NCBI RefSeq assembly: GCF_001653195.1
Contig: NZ_JXBB01000063.1
Span: forward strand, 41,854 to 105,853
DNA: 64,000 nucleotides
Direction: 5' to 3'
Origin: Hydrogenibacillus schlegelii
GTDB lineage: Bacteria; Bacillota; Bacilli; Thermicanales; DSM-22653
This document shows, in pieces, positions 38,444 to 47,773 of this stretch. Within the stretch, counting starts at the first letter, position 1; every line of letters begins with the position of its first letter. The notes below the pieces were generated by a model. That model was not told where the DNA came from, did not search any database, and saw only the letters and a list, made by a program, of their open reading frames with translations. The position numbers were made by a program, and so were the translations under genes.

Positions 38444-38602
38444 GGGACGATCCGGTCGGGACGGGAAAAGCTGTCGATTTTTCACGAAGGGTGTCTTTTC
38501 GCCTTCCGGAGAGATGCGGTAAACTGAAAGCGAGAGCGGGAGAAGGAGGGCCCCGGCACCCCGCTGCGCGCCCGGAGGCTCGCCGCAGCACAACCGGAGA
38601 AA

Positions 38603-39490
38603 GTGTGGTGGATCATCGTGACCGACTCGCTCACCAGCGCCCCGCCGAGGCCGGTCTGGGTCGTCGATCGGTGGTCTGAGACCCGCGCGCTGGAAGAAGC
38701 GGAAGATCGGGCGGTCAGTCAACCGGCCGCCGAAGGCGCCGTTGCCATCGAGACGCGGTCGCTCAACGTCTACTACGGCGACGTCCACGCGATCAAAGAC
38801 GTGAGCCTCAAGTTTTACAGGCACGAGATCACCGCCCTCATCGGCCCTTCGGGTTGCGGTAAGTCGACGTATCTCCGGTCGCTCAACCGGATGAACGACA
38901 CGATCCCGACGGCCCGGACGACGGGGCAAATTCTCCTGGACGGCGTCGATGTGGGTCGTCCGGACGTCGACGTGTGGGCGCTCCGGAAGCGGGTGGGGAT
39001 GGTCTGGCAGCGGCCGAACCCGTTCAACAAGTCGATTTATGAAAACGTCGCTTTTGCCCCCCGTTTTCACGGCGTGCGGAAAAAGAAAGACCTCGACGAG
39101 ATCGTCGAGCGGAGCCTCCGGGCGGCGGCCCTCTGGGACGAGGTGAAGGACCGGCTGCACGAGTCGGCCCTCGGGCTTTCCGGCGGCCAGCAGCAGCGTC
39201 TTGTCATCGCCCGGGCGCTCGCCGTCGAGCCGGAGATCCTTCTCCTGGACGAGCCGGCGAGTTCTCTCGACCCCGTTTCGACGGCGAAGATCGAGGAGCT
39301 CCTGTTCGAACTGAAAAAGCGCTACACGATCATCATCGTGACGCACAATATGCAGCAAGCGGCCCGGATCTCCGACCGGACGGCCTTCTTTCTGAACGGC
39401 GAACTCATCGAATATGCGGACACGAAGACGATCTTCACCCGGCCGTCCCGGAAGGAGACGGAAGACTACGTGAGCGGCCGCTTTGGCTGA
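38603..39490 (+). CDS. pstB: Phosphate ABC transporter ATP-binding protein PstB (copy 1)
   Basis: A 295-residue ABC ATPase that powers phosphate import. Walker A is GPSGCGKST, the Q loop VWQRPNPF, the signature LSGGQQQR, Walker [10 protein letters not shown] and the switch His in VTHNMQQ. It has about 45 extra N-terminal residues compared with copy 2. Starts at 38603 (GTG) and 38618 (GTG) are both poorly spaced from GGAGA, so the N-terminus is uncertain. A 147-bp stretch (39092-39238) is 98% identical to copy 2. Confidence 0.93.
   Translation: MWWIIVTDSLTSAPPRPVWVVDRWSETRALEEAEDRAVSQPAAEGAVAIETRSLNVYYGDVHAIKDVSLKFYRHEITALIGPSGCGKSTYLRSLNRMNDTIPTARTTGQILLDGVDVGRPDVDVWALRKRVGMVWQRPNPFNKSIYENVAFAPRFHGVRKKKDLDEIVERSLRAAALWDEVKDRLHESALGLSGGQQQRLVIARALAVEPEILLLDEPASSLDPVSTAKIEELLFELKKRYTIIIVTHNMQQAARISDRTAFFLNGELIEYADTKTIFTRPSRKETEDYVSGRFG
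39092..39238 (+). repeat. 147-bp near-identical segment shared by the two pstB genes
   Basis: This segment matches 39956-40102 in pstB copy 2 with three mismatches by eye (two synonymous). Flanking parts of the two genes are clearly more diverged. It covers the helical domain up to the signature motif. Confidence 0.85.
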
Positions 39491-39580
39491 GCGTCGGTTT
39501 CGCTTGGGCTGAGCGCCGGTGGGCGCGTCGGCCGAACGCCGGGGGCGCTCCGCCAGAACGGCCGAAGACGGGGGATCGCC

Positions 39581-40354
39581 TTGACGACGGAGACGAAAGC
39601 GAAGACCGTGCTCAGCGTGCGCGGTCTTAATTTGTATTACGGCCGGGCGCAGGCCCTGTTCGACATTTCCCTCGACGTGCGGGAGCGAAGCGTTCTCGCC
39701 CTCATCGGCCCGTCCGGGAGCGGAAAATCGACGTTTCTCCGCTCTCTGAACCGGATGAACGATCTCGTCAAGGACGTCCGCATCACCGGGGAAGTCTTCT
39801 GGCGGGGGAAGAACATCTACGCCCCGGGGGTCGACCTCGTCGAGGTGCGGAAGAAGATCGGCATGGTCTTCCAGCGGCCGAACCCGTTTCCCCTGAGCAT
39901 CTACGACAACATCGCCTACGGCCCCCGCATCCACGGCATCCGGGATCGGCGGCGTCTCGACGAGATCGTCGAGCGGAGCCTCCGGGCGGCGGCCCTCTGG
40001 GACGAGGTGAAGGATCGGCTGCACGAGTCGGCCCTCGGGCTTTCCGGCGGCCAGCAGCAGCGTCTCGTCATCGCCCGGGTGCTCGCCGTCGAGCCGGAGA
40101 TCGTCCTCATGGACGAGCCGACGAGCGCCCTCGACCCGATCTCGACCGCCCGCATCGAGGCGCTCATCGACGAGCTCCGGTCGCGCTACACGATCGTCAT
40201 CGTCACCCACAACATGCAGCAGGCGGCCCGCATCTCGGACGAGACGGCCTTTTTCTTAAACGGTCGCCTGATCGAGCACGCGGCGACGGCGGAGCTCTTT
40301 CAGCGGCCGAAGCGAAAGGAGACGGAAGACTACATCACCGGCCGTTTCGGCTGA
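39581..40354 (+). CDS. pstB: Phosphate ABC transporter ATP-binding protein PstB (copy 2)
   Basis: A 257-residue PstB, the usual length. Walker [11 protein letters not shown] loop [16 protein letters not shown], signature LSGGQQQR, Walker [10 protein letters not shown], switch VTHNMQQ. The start is TTG at 39581 with GGGGGA upstream. B. subtilis also has two pstB genes at the end of its pst operon. A GC hairpin (40378-40407) follows the stop after 23 bp. Confidence 0.94.
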   Translation: MTTETKAKTVLSVRGLNLYYGRAQALFDISLDVRERSVLALIGPSGSGKSTFLRSLNRMNDLVKDVRITGEVFWRGKNIYAPGVDLVEVRKKIGMVFQRPNPFPLSIYDNIAYGPRIHGIRDRRRLDEIVERSLRAAALWDEVKDRLHESALGLSGGQQQRLVIARVLAVEPEIVLMDEPTSALDPISTARIEALIDELRSRYTIVIVTHNMQQAARISDETAFFLNGRLIEHAATAELFQRPKRKETEDYITGRFG

Positions 40355-40377
40355 CGCGGTCGCTGCGGGCCGCGGGA

Positions 40378-40407
40378 ACCGGGCGCCTCGGAGCGGGGGC
40401 GCCCGGT
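40378..40407 (+). terminator. GC stem-loop between pstB and nrdR
   Basis: A perfect 10-bp stem (ACCGGGCGCC paired with GGCGCCCGGT) with a 10-base loop. No T-run follows, so it may be a pause or a terminator needing a factor rather than an intrinsic one. Confidence 0.45.
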
Positions 40408-40421
40408 GTGCTGTATCGGTG

Positions 40422-40430
40422 TGCTATAAT
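40422..40430 (+). promoter_or_regulatory. Extended -10 promoter of nrdR
   Basis: TGCTATAAT combines a TGn extension with a perfect -10 hexamer. No -35 match is seen, which is typical for extended -10 promoters. It lies 26 bases before nrdR. Confidence 0.65.
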
Positions 40431-40456
40431 GGAAAAAACGCGAAGGAGCGTGGAGG

Positions 40457-40987
40457 ATGCGCTGCCCGTACTGCGGCCACGGCGAGACGCGGGTGCTCGA
40501 AAGCCGGCCGGCGCAGGACGGCCGCGCGATCCGGCGGCGCCGGGAGTGCGTCCGCTGCCTGCAGCGGTTTACGACCTTTGAGACCGTCGAGATGGAACCG
40601 CTCGTCGTCGTCAAAAAAGACGGCACCCGGGAGCCGTTCCAGGCGGAGAAGATCGTCCGGGGGCTCATGCGGGCGTGCGTCAAGCGGCCGGTGAGCCTCG
40701 AGACGATGCGCGCGATCGCCGAAGACGTCGAGCGGGAAGCCCGCGCCCGGGGCCAGCGGGAGATCGCGAGCACGGCGATCGGCGAGGCGGTGCTCGAACG
40801 TCTGCTCGACGTCGATCAGGTGGCGTACGTCCGGTTTGCGAGCGTCTACCGGGCGTTTGCGGATATCGACGGCTTTTTGGAGGAGCTCAGCCGGCTGGAA
40901 GCGCGGCGGCCGGCGGCCGCCGGGGCAGGGGAACAACGCGCCGATGCCGGTGGACCGGCGGAAGGCCGGGAGGAGGAAGATCCGTGA
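40457..40987 (+). CDS. nrdR: Transcriptional repressor NrdR
   Basis: A 176-residue repressor of ribonucleotide reductase genes. The N-terminal zinc ribbon has CPYC and CVRC; the ATP-cone domain ([20 protein letters not shown]) binds ATP or dATP to control DNA binding. The family is normally about 150 residues; the last 25 are Ala/Gly/Glu-rich. ATG at 40457 follows AAGGAG and GGAGG. It sits before dnaB-dnaI as in B. subtilis, but a transport gene is inserted between them. Confidence 0.94.
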   Translation: MRCPYCGHGETRVLESRPAQDGRAIRRRRECVRCLQRFTTFETVEMEPLVVVKKDGTREPFQAEKIVRGLMRACVKRPVSLETMRAIAEDVEREARARGQREIASTAIGEAVLERLLDVDQVAYVRFASVYRAFADIDGFLEELSRLEARRPAAAGAGEQRADAGGPAEGREEEDP

Positions 40988-42660
40988 GCGCCGGTCGGCC
41001 GGGGAGGAGGATCTCCGCCGGCGTCCTGATCGCGTTGGCGGCGGCGTTTCTTTCCGGCTGTCCGCGGCCCGCGCCGCCCGCGCCGGACGGCGGGACTCGG
41101 CCGCCGGCTTCCGCTTCCCATCCGGCCGACGACGGGCCGGTGCGCGGCGGGACGCTCAAGATCGCCACCGAGGCGCCGGTTGCGGGGGACCCGCTCGGCC
41201 TCGAGGAGGCGATCGTGCGGCCGGATCCGTCCTGGTCCCTGGTCTACCGGGGGCTCGTCCGCCTCGACGGCGGGCGGCTCGTCGGCGATCTCGCCCGGGA
41301 CGTCCGGATCGAGCGGGCGGGCGAGACGGTCGTCGTTCGCCTGCGCCTGGACGGCGCCCGGTTCGACGGCGGGGCGCCGGTGACGGCGGCGGACGTTCGG
41401 CGGTCGCTTTCGCTTTATTTGAGCCCGTTTTACACCGGGGCGTTTCGCGATCATCTGTCGGCGCTGGAAGGGTCGTCCGCCTACCGGAGCCGCGGGGACG
41501 AGGCCGCCCTCGCCGTCGCCGAGGAGGGCGATGCCGTCGTCCTCCGGGCCCGGACGCCGACGGCGCTTTTTTTCCGGGCGCTTCAGGCGCCGATCTTTCC
41601 GGCGGCGGCGCTTCCGGTGCCGGACGGGCGGGCGGCGGTCCGGGCGTTTGCCGAGCGGATTCGCGCCGGCGAGGTGCCGGGGACCGGCCCGTACCGCGTC
41701 GCCGAAGCCGGTCCCGGCCGGCTCGTCCTCGTCCGGGCGGAGACGCCGGAAGGCCGGGCGGCGCTCCTCGATCGGGTGGAGATCGCGACGGTCGAGCCGG
41801 GGGGGACGCCGGAGGGGGCCGACGTCCTCATCCGGCTTCGCGCCGGCGAACGGCCGGAGGGCCGGTGGAGCGAGGATCGGGCGCCCCTGCCGTATGTGTT
41901 GTTCCTCGCCTTCGATGTCCGGCGGACTGCCCGCGAGCTCCGGCAGGCGGCGGCCCATCTCGACCGGACGGCGCTGGCCGAGGCGCTTCAGGCTGCCGGG
42001 TTTCGAGCCCGACCGGAGGCGGCGTACGGGCCGCCGGGGCTTTGGACGGAAGCGGCGGATCCGGGCGGCGGGACGGCCCGTTCGGCCGACCGGCCGGTCA
42101 GGGAAACGGGCGGGGAAAAGAGTAACGCCGGAAAGGGGCCTGCCGACGCCGGCGGATCAGGCGCCCTTTCCCTCGCCTACGATCGGGATCACCCCTTCGG
42201 CGCCGCCCTGGCGCCGGCGATCGTATCGGCGCTTCAGGCCTCCGGCTGGTCGATCGCCGGCGAGGAGCTTCCCCGGGAAGCGTTTTACGCGAAGGTGATG
42301 GCCGGGGAGGGCTCGCCGGCGTTCCTCTGGCCGCTCGCCGACCCCGACGTCGTCGGCGAGTGGTGGCGCCTCCTCGGCACTCCCCATGACGTCGACCGCC
42401 TCGGGCTGAACGTGATGCATTTTTCGGATTCGGTCGTCGATCGGGCCCTCTCCGCCGCCTACCGGGCGATTCCCGGGACGGAAGACGGCGCCGTCCTCCG
42501 GCAGGCGTTCGAGCGGATCGCCGCGGCGGCGCCGCTTGTCCCTCTTGTCCGGCCGGAGGCCGTCGTCTGGGTCCGGGAGGGGGTGCACGTCGGGCTTCCG
42601 GCGCTCGGCCGACGGCCGCCGGTCGAACGGTGGTGGAAGGCGGAAAAGGAGGGGCGGTGA
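40984..42660 (+). CDS. ABC transporter substrate-binding lipoprotein, family 5 (Opp/Dpp type)
   Basis: A 558-residue secreted lipoprotein: lipobox FLSGC with Cys26, then a Pro/Ala linker. The solute-binding family 5 (peptide/nickel) fold starts at [11 protein letters not shown] and has [16 protein letters not shown] and GTGPYRV. A low-complexity insert lies around residues 360-395. GTG at 40984 overlaps the nrdR stop, with GGGAGGAGGAAG before it, and its stop overlaps dnaB, so it is coupled to both. No permease or ATPase genes accompany it. The ligand could be peptide, nickel or something else; it cannot be told from sequence alone. Confidence 0.82.
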   Translation: MSAGRPGRRISAGVLIALAAAFLSGCPRPAPPAPDGGTRPPASASHPADDGPVRGGTLKIATEAPVAGDPLGLEEAIVRPDPSWSLVYRGLVRLDGGRLVGDLARDVRIERAGETVVVRLRLDGARFDGGAPVTAADVRRSLSLYLSPFYTGAFRDHLSALEGSSAYRSRGDEAALAVAEEGDAVVLRARTPTALFFRALQAPIFPAAALPVPDGRAAVRAFAERIRAGEVPGTGPYRVAEAGPGRLVLVRAETPEGRAALLDRVEIATVEPGGTPEGADVLIRLRAGERPEGRWSEDRAPLPYVLFLAFDVRRTARELRQAAAHLDRTALAEALQAAGFRARPEAAYGPPGLWTEAADPGGGTARSADRPVRETGGEKSNAGKGPADAGGSGALSLAYDRDHPFGAALAPAIVSALQASGWSIAGEELPREAFYAKVMAGEGSPAFLWPLADPDVVGEWWRLLGTPHDVDRLGLNVMHFSDSVVDRALSAAYRAIPGTEDGAVLRQAFERIAAAAPLVPLVRPEAVVWVREGVHVGLPALGRRPPVERWWKAEKEGR

Positions 42661-43805
42661 TGCCGGAAAGCGGGTGGATCATCGTCGGCGATCCGCCGGC
42701 GCTGTCGCCGGCGGATCGATCGACGCTGGCCGACTGGTATCTTCCGGTGATCGGCCTGGAGGCTTACGGCCTCTACCTCGCCCTCGTCGACCGGCGGCCG
42801 GCTCCCGGGCCGGTGCCGGCGGCGGCCTTTTACGCCCGCCTCGGCTTTCGGCCGGCGGAGGCGGAACGGTTCGACGACGTCCGTCGCCGGCTGGAAGGGG
42901 TCGGGCTTCTCCGGACGTTTGCCGAACGGCCACAGAACGTTCTCTTTTTGCAGCTGCAGTCTCCCCTCCGGCCGGAGCAGGTGGCCGCCAGCGACGTCCT
43001 CCTGGCGCTCCTCATCGACCGGCTGGGACCGGCAGAGCTCGAGCGGCTGGCCGAACGATACGGCCTCGCCTCGGACGACCGGCCGGCGGCCGAGCCGGGG
43101 GAGGAGGTGACCGCCCCCTTCCGCGAGGCGTACCCGGAGGCGGTACCGGCCCGGATCGTCGCCGATCTGTCCGCCGAGGCGCGCTCGCTCCTTCGGGCAA
43201 TCCGCCGGGCCGGGGAGCGGCGCCTGGCCGCCGTCGAGCGGGTGCCGGGGGCGCCGCCTTCCGAGGTCCGGCGGGCGGCCGGCCCGGCCGGCGCCGCCGG
43301 GCCGGCGCCGGACGCCGCTCGGCCGGCTGACCCGAAAGCGCAGTTCGAACGGCATCTTCGTTATCTGAAGTCGGTCTCGCCGTACGACCTGCTCCGGAAC
43401 TATCAGGGCGGCGGCGAGCTTTCCCCGGCCGACGAGCGGCTCGTCCGGACGATCCTCGAAGAGATCGGGCTTCCCGCCGAAGTGACCAACGTCCTCATCG
43501 ATTACGTCCTGCTCGTCAAAGACCACAAGTTTCCTCGGGCCTTCACGGAGAAAATCGCCGCCAGCTGGAAGCGGAAAGGCTTTCAGACCGCCGAAGAGGC
43601 CCTCGCCTACGCCCGGGCCGAGTACCGGCGCCAGATGAAGGCCAGCGCCCGACCGACCAAAGGGGCGCCGCCCCGGCGGACGCCGGCGGAAGGCGACCGG
43701 CGCCGGCGGCTGCCGGCGTACATCGTCGCCCAGCTGGAAGCGGAGCGCCGGGCGTGGGAGGCGGCGGGGGAGCCGGCGTCGGGAAAGGGGGAGGAGGATG
43801 TTTGA
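42660..43805 (+). CDS. dnaB: Replication initiation/membrane attachment protein DnaB
   Basis: A 381-residue protein of the Firmicutes DnaB family, which with DnaD and DnaI loads the replicative helicase (DnaC) at oriC and at stalled forks. An N-terminal winged-helix region (LADWYLPVIGLEAYGLYLALV) and a C-terminal DnaB/DnaD-type helical domain (SPYDLLRNYQGGGELSPADE ... VTNVLIDYVLL) are seen. ATG at 42660 has AGGAGGGG 6-7 bases upstream. It is somewhat shorter than B. subtilis DnaB (472). Directly coupled to dnaI. Confidence 0.9.
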   Translation: MPESGWIIVGDPPALSPADRSTLADWYLPVIGLEAYGLYLALVDRRPAPGPVPAAAFYARLGFRPAEAERFDDVRRRLEGVGLLRTFAERPQNVLFLQLQSPLRPEQVAASDVLLALLIDRLGPAELERLAERYGLASDDRPAAEPGEEVTAPFREAYPEAVPARIVADLSAEARSLLRAIRRAGERRLAAVERVPGAPPSEVRRAAGPAGAAGPAPDAARPADPKAQFERHLRYLKSVSPYDLLRNYQGGGELSPADERLVRTILEEIGLPAEVTNVLIDYVLLVKDHKFPRAFTEKIAASWKRKGFQTAEEALAYARAEYRRQMKASARPTKGAPPRRTPAEGDRRRRLPAYIVAQLEAERRAWEAAGEPASGKGEEDV

Positions 43806-44778
43806 GCCGATCAAAGCGGCGCTCCGGCGGGCGGCGCCGGACGGCCTTCCGGATCGGTCGAAGGGGACGGAGCTCGAAGGGCGGCTTCTTTCCGACCCGC
43901 GGGTTCGCGAGCTTATCGACTCTATCGGCGTGGCGCCGGAGGCCGCCCTCCGTTCGGCGCCGGCCCTCCTCCGCTACCTGGAGGAGGCGGCGTCCTGCGC
44001 CGGCTGTCCGGGGCTTTCGGCCTGCACGCACGCCTTCCGCGGTCACGTGCCGGTCCCCCGGCGGGGGGAAGACGGCGGTCTCATCTTTGCCTACGAACCG
44101 TGCGCTTTTGAGCGGCAGGCCCGGGAGGCGGCCCGCCGCCGGCGGCTGTTTCGGACGCTGTCGATTCCGGAAGAACTTCGCGCCGTTCGGATGGGCGACC
44201 TCGTCCGGGACGAGCACAACGCCCGGGCGATCGCGGCGGCGGAGGCCTTTTTGGCCCGGCAGATCAGAAGGTCCGGCCGCCCGGAAGCCGGGGCCCGCGG
44301 CCTGTATGTGTACGGGCCGTTCGGCGTCGGAAAGAGCTACCTCATGGCGGCCGTCGCCGGCACGCTCGTCGACGCCGGGGTGTCGGTCTTTTTCGCCTAC
44401 GTCCCGGCGCTCGTTTCGGAGCTTCGGGCGGGCGTCGGCGACGAGACGTTTCTCGACCAGCTCCGGGAGCTCATGACCGTCGACGTCTTCATCCTGGATG
44501 ATCTCGGCGCGGAGCAGGTGACGCCGTGGGTCCGGGACGCGGTGCTTTTGCCGGTCCTCTCGACCCGCGCGGAAGGCGGCCGGCCGACGCTTTTTACGTC
44601 GAACCTTCCGCCGGAGGATCTTCTGGAGCTGTACGGCGGGGCGTCCCGGGACGGGGTGATCGATGAGCTCCGGGCGCACCGGCTCGTCGAGCGGATCCGC
44701 ACCCGGAGCGAGGTCGTCTTCATGGGCGGTCCGAACCGCCGCCTGAGCCCTCCGGCCGCCGGGCCCCGGACGCGCTGA
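43798..44778 (+). CDS. dnaI: Primosomal protein DnaI (helicase loader)
   Basis: A 326-residue AAA+ loader of the replicative helicase. The N-terminal domain holds a zinc-binding cluster (CAGCPGLSAC and nearby His/Cys). The ATPase has Walker A GPFGVGKSY and Walker B FILDDLGAEQ, with sensor FTSNLPPEDL. Length matches B. subtilis DnaI (311). It overlaps dnaB by 8 bp and ends the conserved core block. Confidence 0.95.
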   Translation: MFEPIKAALRRAAPDGLPDRSKGTELEGRLLSDPRVRELIDSIGVAPEAALRSAPALLRYLEEAASCAGCPGLSACTHAFRGHVPVPRRGEDGGLIFAYEPCAFERQAREAARRRRLFRTLSIPEELRAVRMGDLVRDEHNARAIAAAEAFLARQIRRSGRPEAGARGLYVYGPFGVGKSYLMAAVAGTLVDAGVSVFFAYVPALVSELRAGVGDETFLDQLRELMTVDVFILDDLGAEQVTPWVRDAVLLPVLSTRAEGGRPTLFTSNLPPEDLLELYGGASRDGVIDELRAHRLVERIRTRSEVVFMGGPNRRLSPPAAGPRTR

Positions 44779-44961
44779 CGGGGCGCCCGTCCGTTCGGCC
44801 GGCGCCTCGGGGCCGTTCCGCCGGTGCCGGGAAGGGATTTCGAGGCTCCGCCTGTGAAGAGGCTCCGCTTGTGCAAAAGGGGGCAACCGGGCAGGCGTCG
44901 TGGGACGCTTGCCGATGCGGAGAAAACGGCATCCGATGCCGGAGAGAAAGCGGGGAGAGGG

Positions 44962-46092
44962 ATGGCCCAGATCGATGCGGTGCTCGACCGCGCCCGGCGC
45001 GGCGAGCGGCTTACGCTGGAAGACGGGCTCGTGCTTTACGATTCGAACGACATCGAAAAGCTCGGCGCCGCGGCTCATGAGCGGATGCTCGCCTTTCATC
45101 CGGAGTTTCCCATCACGACGTTCGTCATCGGCCGGAACGTCAACTATTCCAATGTCTGCGATACCTACTGCCGATTTTGCGCCTTTTACCGACCGCCGGA
45201 CCACCCGGAGGGGTACGTCCTGGACGAGGAGACGATCATGCAAAAAATCCAGGAACTCGTCGACGTTGGCGGCACGGAGCTCCTCATGCAGGGCGGGACG
45301 CACCCGAATCTTCCCCTCGAGTACTACCTCGATCTCGTCCGGAAGATCAAGGCCCGTTTTCCGCAGGTGGACATCCATTCGTTTTCCACGATCGAGATCA
45401 AAAAAATGAGCGAGGTCTCCGGGAAAAGCATCGAAGCGGTGCTCCGGCTGCTGAAAGAGGCCGGGCTCGGCTCGCTCCCCGGCGCCGGGGCGGAGATCCT
45501 CGACGACCGCATCCGGTTGAAGATCGCCAAGCGGAAGGGCTCCTGGCGCGAGTGGATCGACATCATGGAGACGGCCCACCGGGTGGGGCTTCACACGACG
45601 GCGACGATGGTCATCGGCTTCGGCGAGACGGTCGAAGAGCGGCTGCTTCACATGATCCGCCTCCGGGAGTCGCAGGACCGGGCGAAGGCGATCGGCGCCG
45701 TCGGCTACCTCGCCTTCATCCTCTGGACGTTCCAGCCGGAGAACACCCATCTCCCGGCGCGAAAGATCGGCGCCGAAGAGTACCTGAAAAACCTGGCCAT
45801 CGCCCGGCTCATGATCGACAACATCCCGAACTTTCAGACCTCATGGGTCACGATGGGGCCGGAAGTCGGGAAGCTGTCGCTTTCGTACGGCTGCAACGAT
45901 TTCGGTTCGACGATGATCGAGGAAAACGTCGTCTCCGCCGCCGCCTGCACCTACAAGGTGAACACGAATCTCATCCTCGACCTCATCCGGGAAGCCGGCC
46001 GCATCCCGGCCCAGCGGAATACGAAGTACCAGATCCTGCGGATCTTCCGGGAAGGCGAGCGGGCGGAGCGGGATTTCATTATGCAAAATTGA
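44962..46092 (+). CDS. mqnC: Cyclic dehypoxanthine futalosine synthase MqnC
   Basis: A 376-residue radical SAM enzyme of the futalosine menaquinone pathway. The Fe-S motif is Cys66, Cys70 and Cys73 in CDTYCRFCAFYR, typical of the CofG/MqnE/MqnC group; MQGGTHPNLPLEYY and GLGSLPGAGAEIL fit MqnC. Reaction: dehypoxanthine futalosine to its cyclic form. ATG at 44962 follows GCGGGGAGAGG; the longer open frame from 44824 is Arg-rich and unlikely. B. subtilis makes menaquinone through chorismate-isochorismate (Men) enzymes instead. The 180 bp upstream hold no clear promoter. MqnE is the main alternative call. Confidence 0.85.
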   Translation: MAQIDAVLDRARRGERLTLEDGLVLYDSNDIEKLGAAAHERMLAFHPEFPITTFVIGRNVNYSNVCDTYCRFCAFYRPPDHPEGYVLDEETIMQKIQELVDVGGTELLMQGGTHPNLPLEYYLDLVRKIKARFPQVDIHSFSTIEIKKMSEVSGKSIEAVLRLLKEAGLGSLPGAGAEILDDRIRLKIAKRKGSWREWIDIMETAHRVGLHTTATMVIGFGETVEERLLHMIRLRESQDRAKAIGAVGYLAFILWTFQPENTHLPARKIGAEEYLKNLAIARLMIDNIPNFQTSWVTMGPEVGKLSLSYGCNDFGSTMIEENVVSAAACTYKVNTNLILDLIREAGRIPAQRNTKYQILRIFREGERAERDFIMQN

Positions 46093-46107
46093 CGCGGGGG
46101 TCGATCC

Positions 46108-47769
46108 ATGCGCGTTGAACCATGTCCTGTGCCGCTTTTGCCGCCCCTCTACGCGGCCTACGTCGACCGGCGGCCGGAGGCGCTCGGGCGCTTTGAGGCG
46201 GACCCGTGGGATGCGGGAACGTGGCGCCGGCGCCTCGACGCCCTCGCGGCGACCCGGCCGCTTCGCCTCGACGCCGCCGCCGTCGCCGAGGCGCTCCGGG
46301 CGTTCAACCGGGAGATCGGCGCCGACGAGCGGGCGATGGCGTCGATCGACGCCATTGCCGCCGGAGCGCCGGTCGTCGTCGGCGGCCATCAGGCGATGCT
46401 CTTCGGCGGGCCGCTCTTTGTTTTTCTGAAGGCCTTGAGCGTCATCCGGCTCGCCGAAGACCTTTCGGCGCGCCTCGGCGAACGGATCGTCCCCGTCTTC
46501 TGGATTGCCGGGGAAGACCATGACTTCGCCGAGGTCGGGGGGCTTTATGCCCTCCGGCCGGACTGGACCATAGAGAAGATTGCCCTCGAGCCGCCGGACC
46601 CCGAGCGTCGCCTTTCCGTAAGCCGCCTCCACCTCTCCGAGGCGGCGCTTCGGGAGGCGGCGGACCGCCTCGCCGCGACCTGGCCGGAGACGGAGTTCAA
46701 GCCGGCGGCCGAAGCGCTCCTCCGCGACGCCGTGGCCGGCGGCGGGAGCCTCGTTCAGGTCTTCGGTCGCCTGATGGCGCGGCTTTTCGCCGGGACCGGG
46801 CTCGTCTTCCTCGACAGCGACGACCCCCGGCTCCGGGTCGTCGAACGGCCGGCGTTTCGCCGGCTCATCGAGGCGGCGCCGGCGGTCCGGGGGGCGCTGG
46901 CGGCCGGCGCGGCGGTCGTCCGGGATCTCGGGTTTTCGCCGCAGCTCGACGCGGCGGACGGGGCCTATCTTTTTCTCCACACCGAAGCGACGGGCCGGGT
47001 CGGGCTTCGGTTCGTCGGCGACGGCTTTTCCGATCGGCGCGGGGAGCACCGGTTTTCGACGGCGGAGCTCCTCGCCATCGCGGAGGCGGCGCCGGAACGG
47101 CTGTCGACCGCCGCCGGCACGCGGCCGATCATGCAGGAGATGCTCTTTCCCGTCCTCGCCGCCGTCCTCGGGCCGAGCGAGGTCGCCTACTGGGCGGAGC
47201 TCAAGGAGGCGTTTCGGGCGCTCCGCCTCGTGCTCCCGCCGGCGGTGCCGCGCTTTCAGGCGACCGTCGTCGAGCCGTCCCTCGCCCGGGCGCTCGAGGA
47301 CGTCGGCGGCGAGGCCCACCGGGCGGTGGCCAATCCGGCGTACATCGAGGCGTGTCAGGCGGCATGGCTCGAGGCGCAGGGAACGGCCCGGCGGCTCGAG
47401 GAGCGGTTTCAGGAGATCCGCCGGGCGATCGAGGCGCTGTATGCGCCGCTCGTGGCGGAGCTTGCGGCGCTCGAAAAGGGGCTCGGCCCGATGGCCGAGG
47501 AAAATTTGCGCAAGATTTTAGGGCATGTTGATTTTCTCGCCGCCCGGGCCCTGCAGGCGGAAAAGCGGCGGCTCGACGGCGCCGCCCGGCGCTTCGAGCG
47601 GATTCGGCAGCTCCTCGCCCCCCTCGACCGAACTCAGGAGCGGGTGATCGGGCCGTTTCACTTCATCGTCCGGCACGGGCTTGAGGCATGGCACGAACGA
47701 TGGCGGGCGCTTTCCCTTCCCTTCGACGGCCGGCATCATCTCGTCTACTGGGACGGCGGCGGGGGGTGA
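46108..47769 (+). CDS. bshC: Bacillithiol synthase BshC
   Basis: A 553-residue protein of the BshC family, which adds cysteine to glucosaminyl-malate to finish bacillithiol. Recognisable segments are VVVGGHQAMLFGGPLFVFLK (the family nucleotide-like fold start), PVFWIAGEDHDFAE and RPIMQEMLFPVLA, followed by a long coiled coil (about residues 420-520). The length fits (about 540). ATG at 46108 with GGGGGT upstream. It is followed by bshA with 4 bp between. Confidence 0.93.
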   Translation: MRVEPCPVPLLPPLYAAYVDRRPEALGRFEADPWDAGTWRRRLDALAATRPLRLDAAAVAEALRAFNREIGADERAMASIDAIAAGAPVVVGGHQAMLFGGPLFVFLKALSVIRLAEDLSARLGERIVPVFWIAGEDHDFAEVGGLYALRPDWTIEKIALEPPDPERRLSVSRLHLSEAALREAADRLAATWPETEFKPAAEALLRDAVAGGGSLVQVFGRLMARLFAGTGLVFLDSDDPRLRVVERPAFRRLIEAAPAVRGALAAGAAVVRDLGFSPQLDAADGAYLFLHTEATGRVGLRFVGDGFSDRRGEHRFSTAELLAIAEAAPERLSTAAGTRPIMQEMLFPVLAAVLGPSEVAYWAELKEAFRALRLVLPPAVPRFQATVVEPSLARALEDVGGEAHRAVANPAYIEACQAAWLEAQGTARRLEERFQEIRRAIEALYAPLVAELAALEKGLGPMAEENLRKILGHVDFLAARALQAEKRRLDGAARRFERIRQLLAPLDRTQERVIGPFHFIVRHGLEAWHERWRALSLPFDGRHHLVYWDGGGG

Positions 47770-47773
47770 GGGG

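Noticed and set aside
37040..40210. A very long minus-strand open frame (over 1000 codons) opposite the pst genes
   Set aside because: It is antisense to clearly conserved pstC, pstA and pstB genes and has Arg/Asp/Pro-rich composition; high GC at third positions removes stops from the opposite strand.
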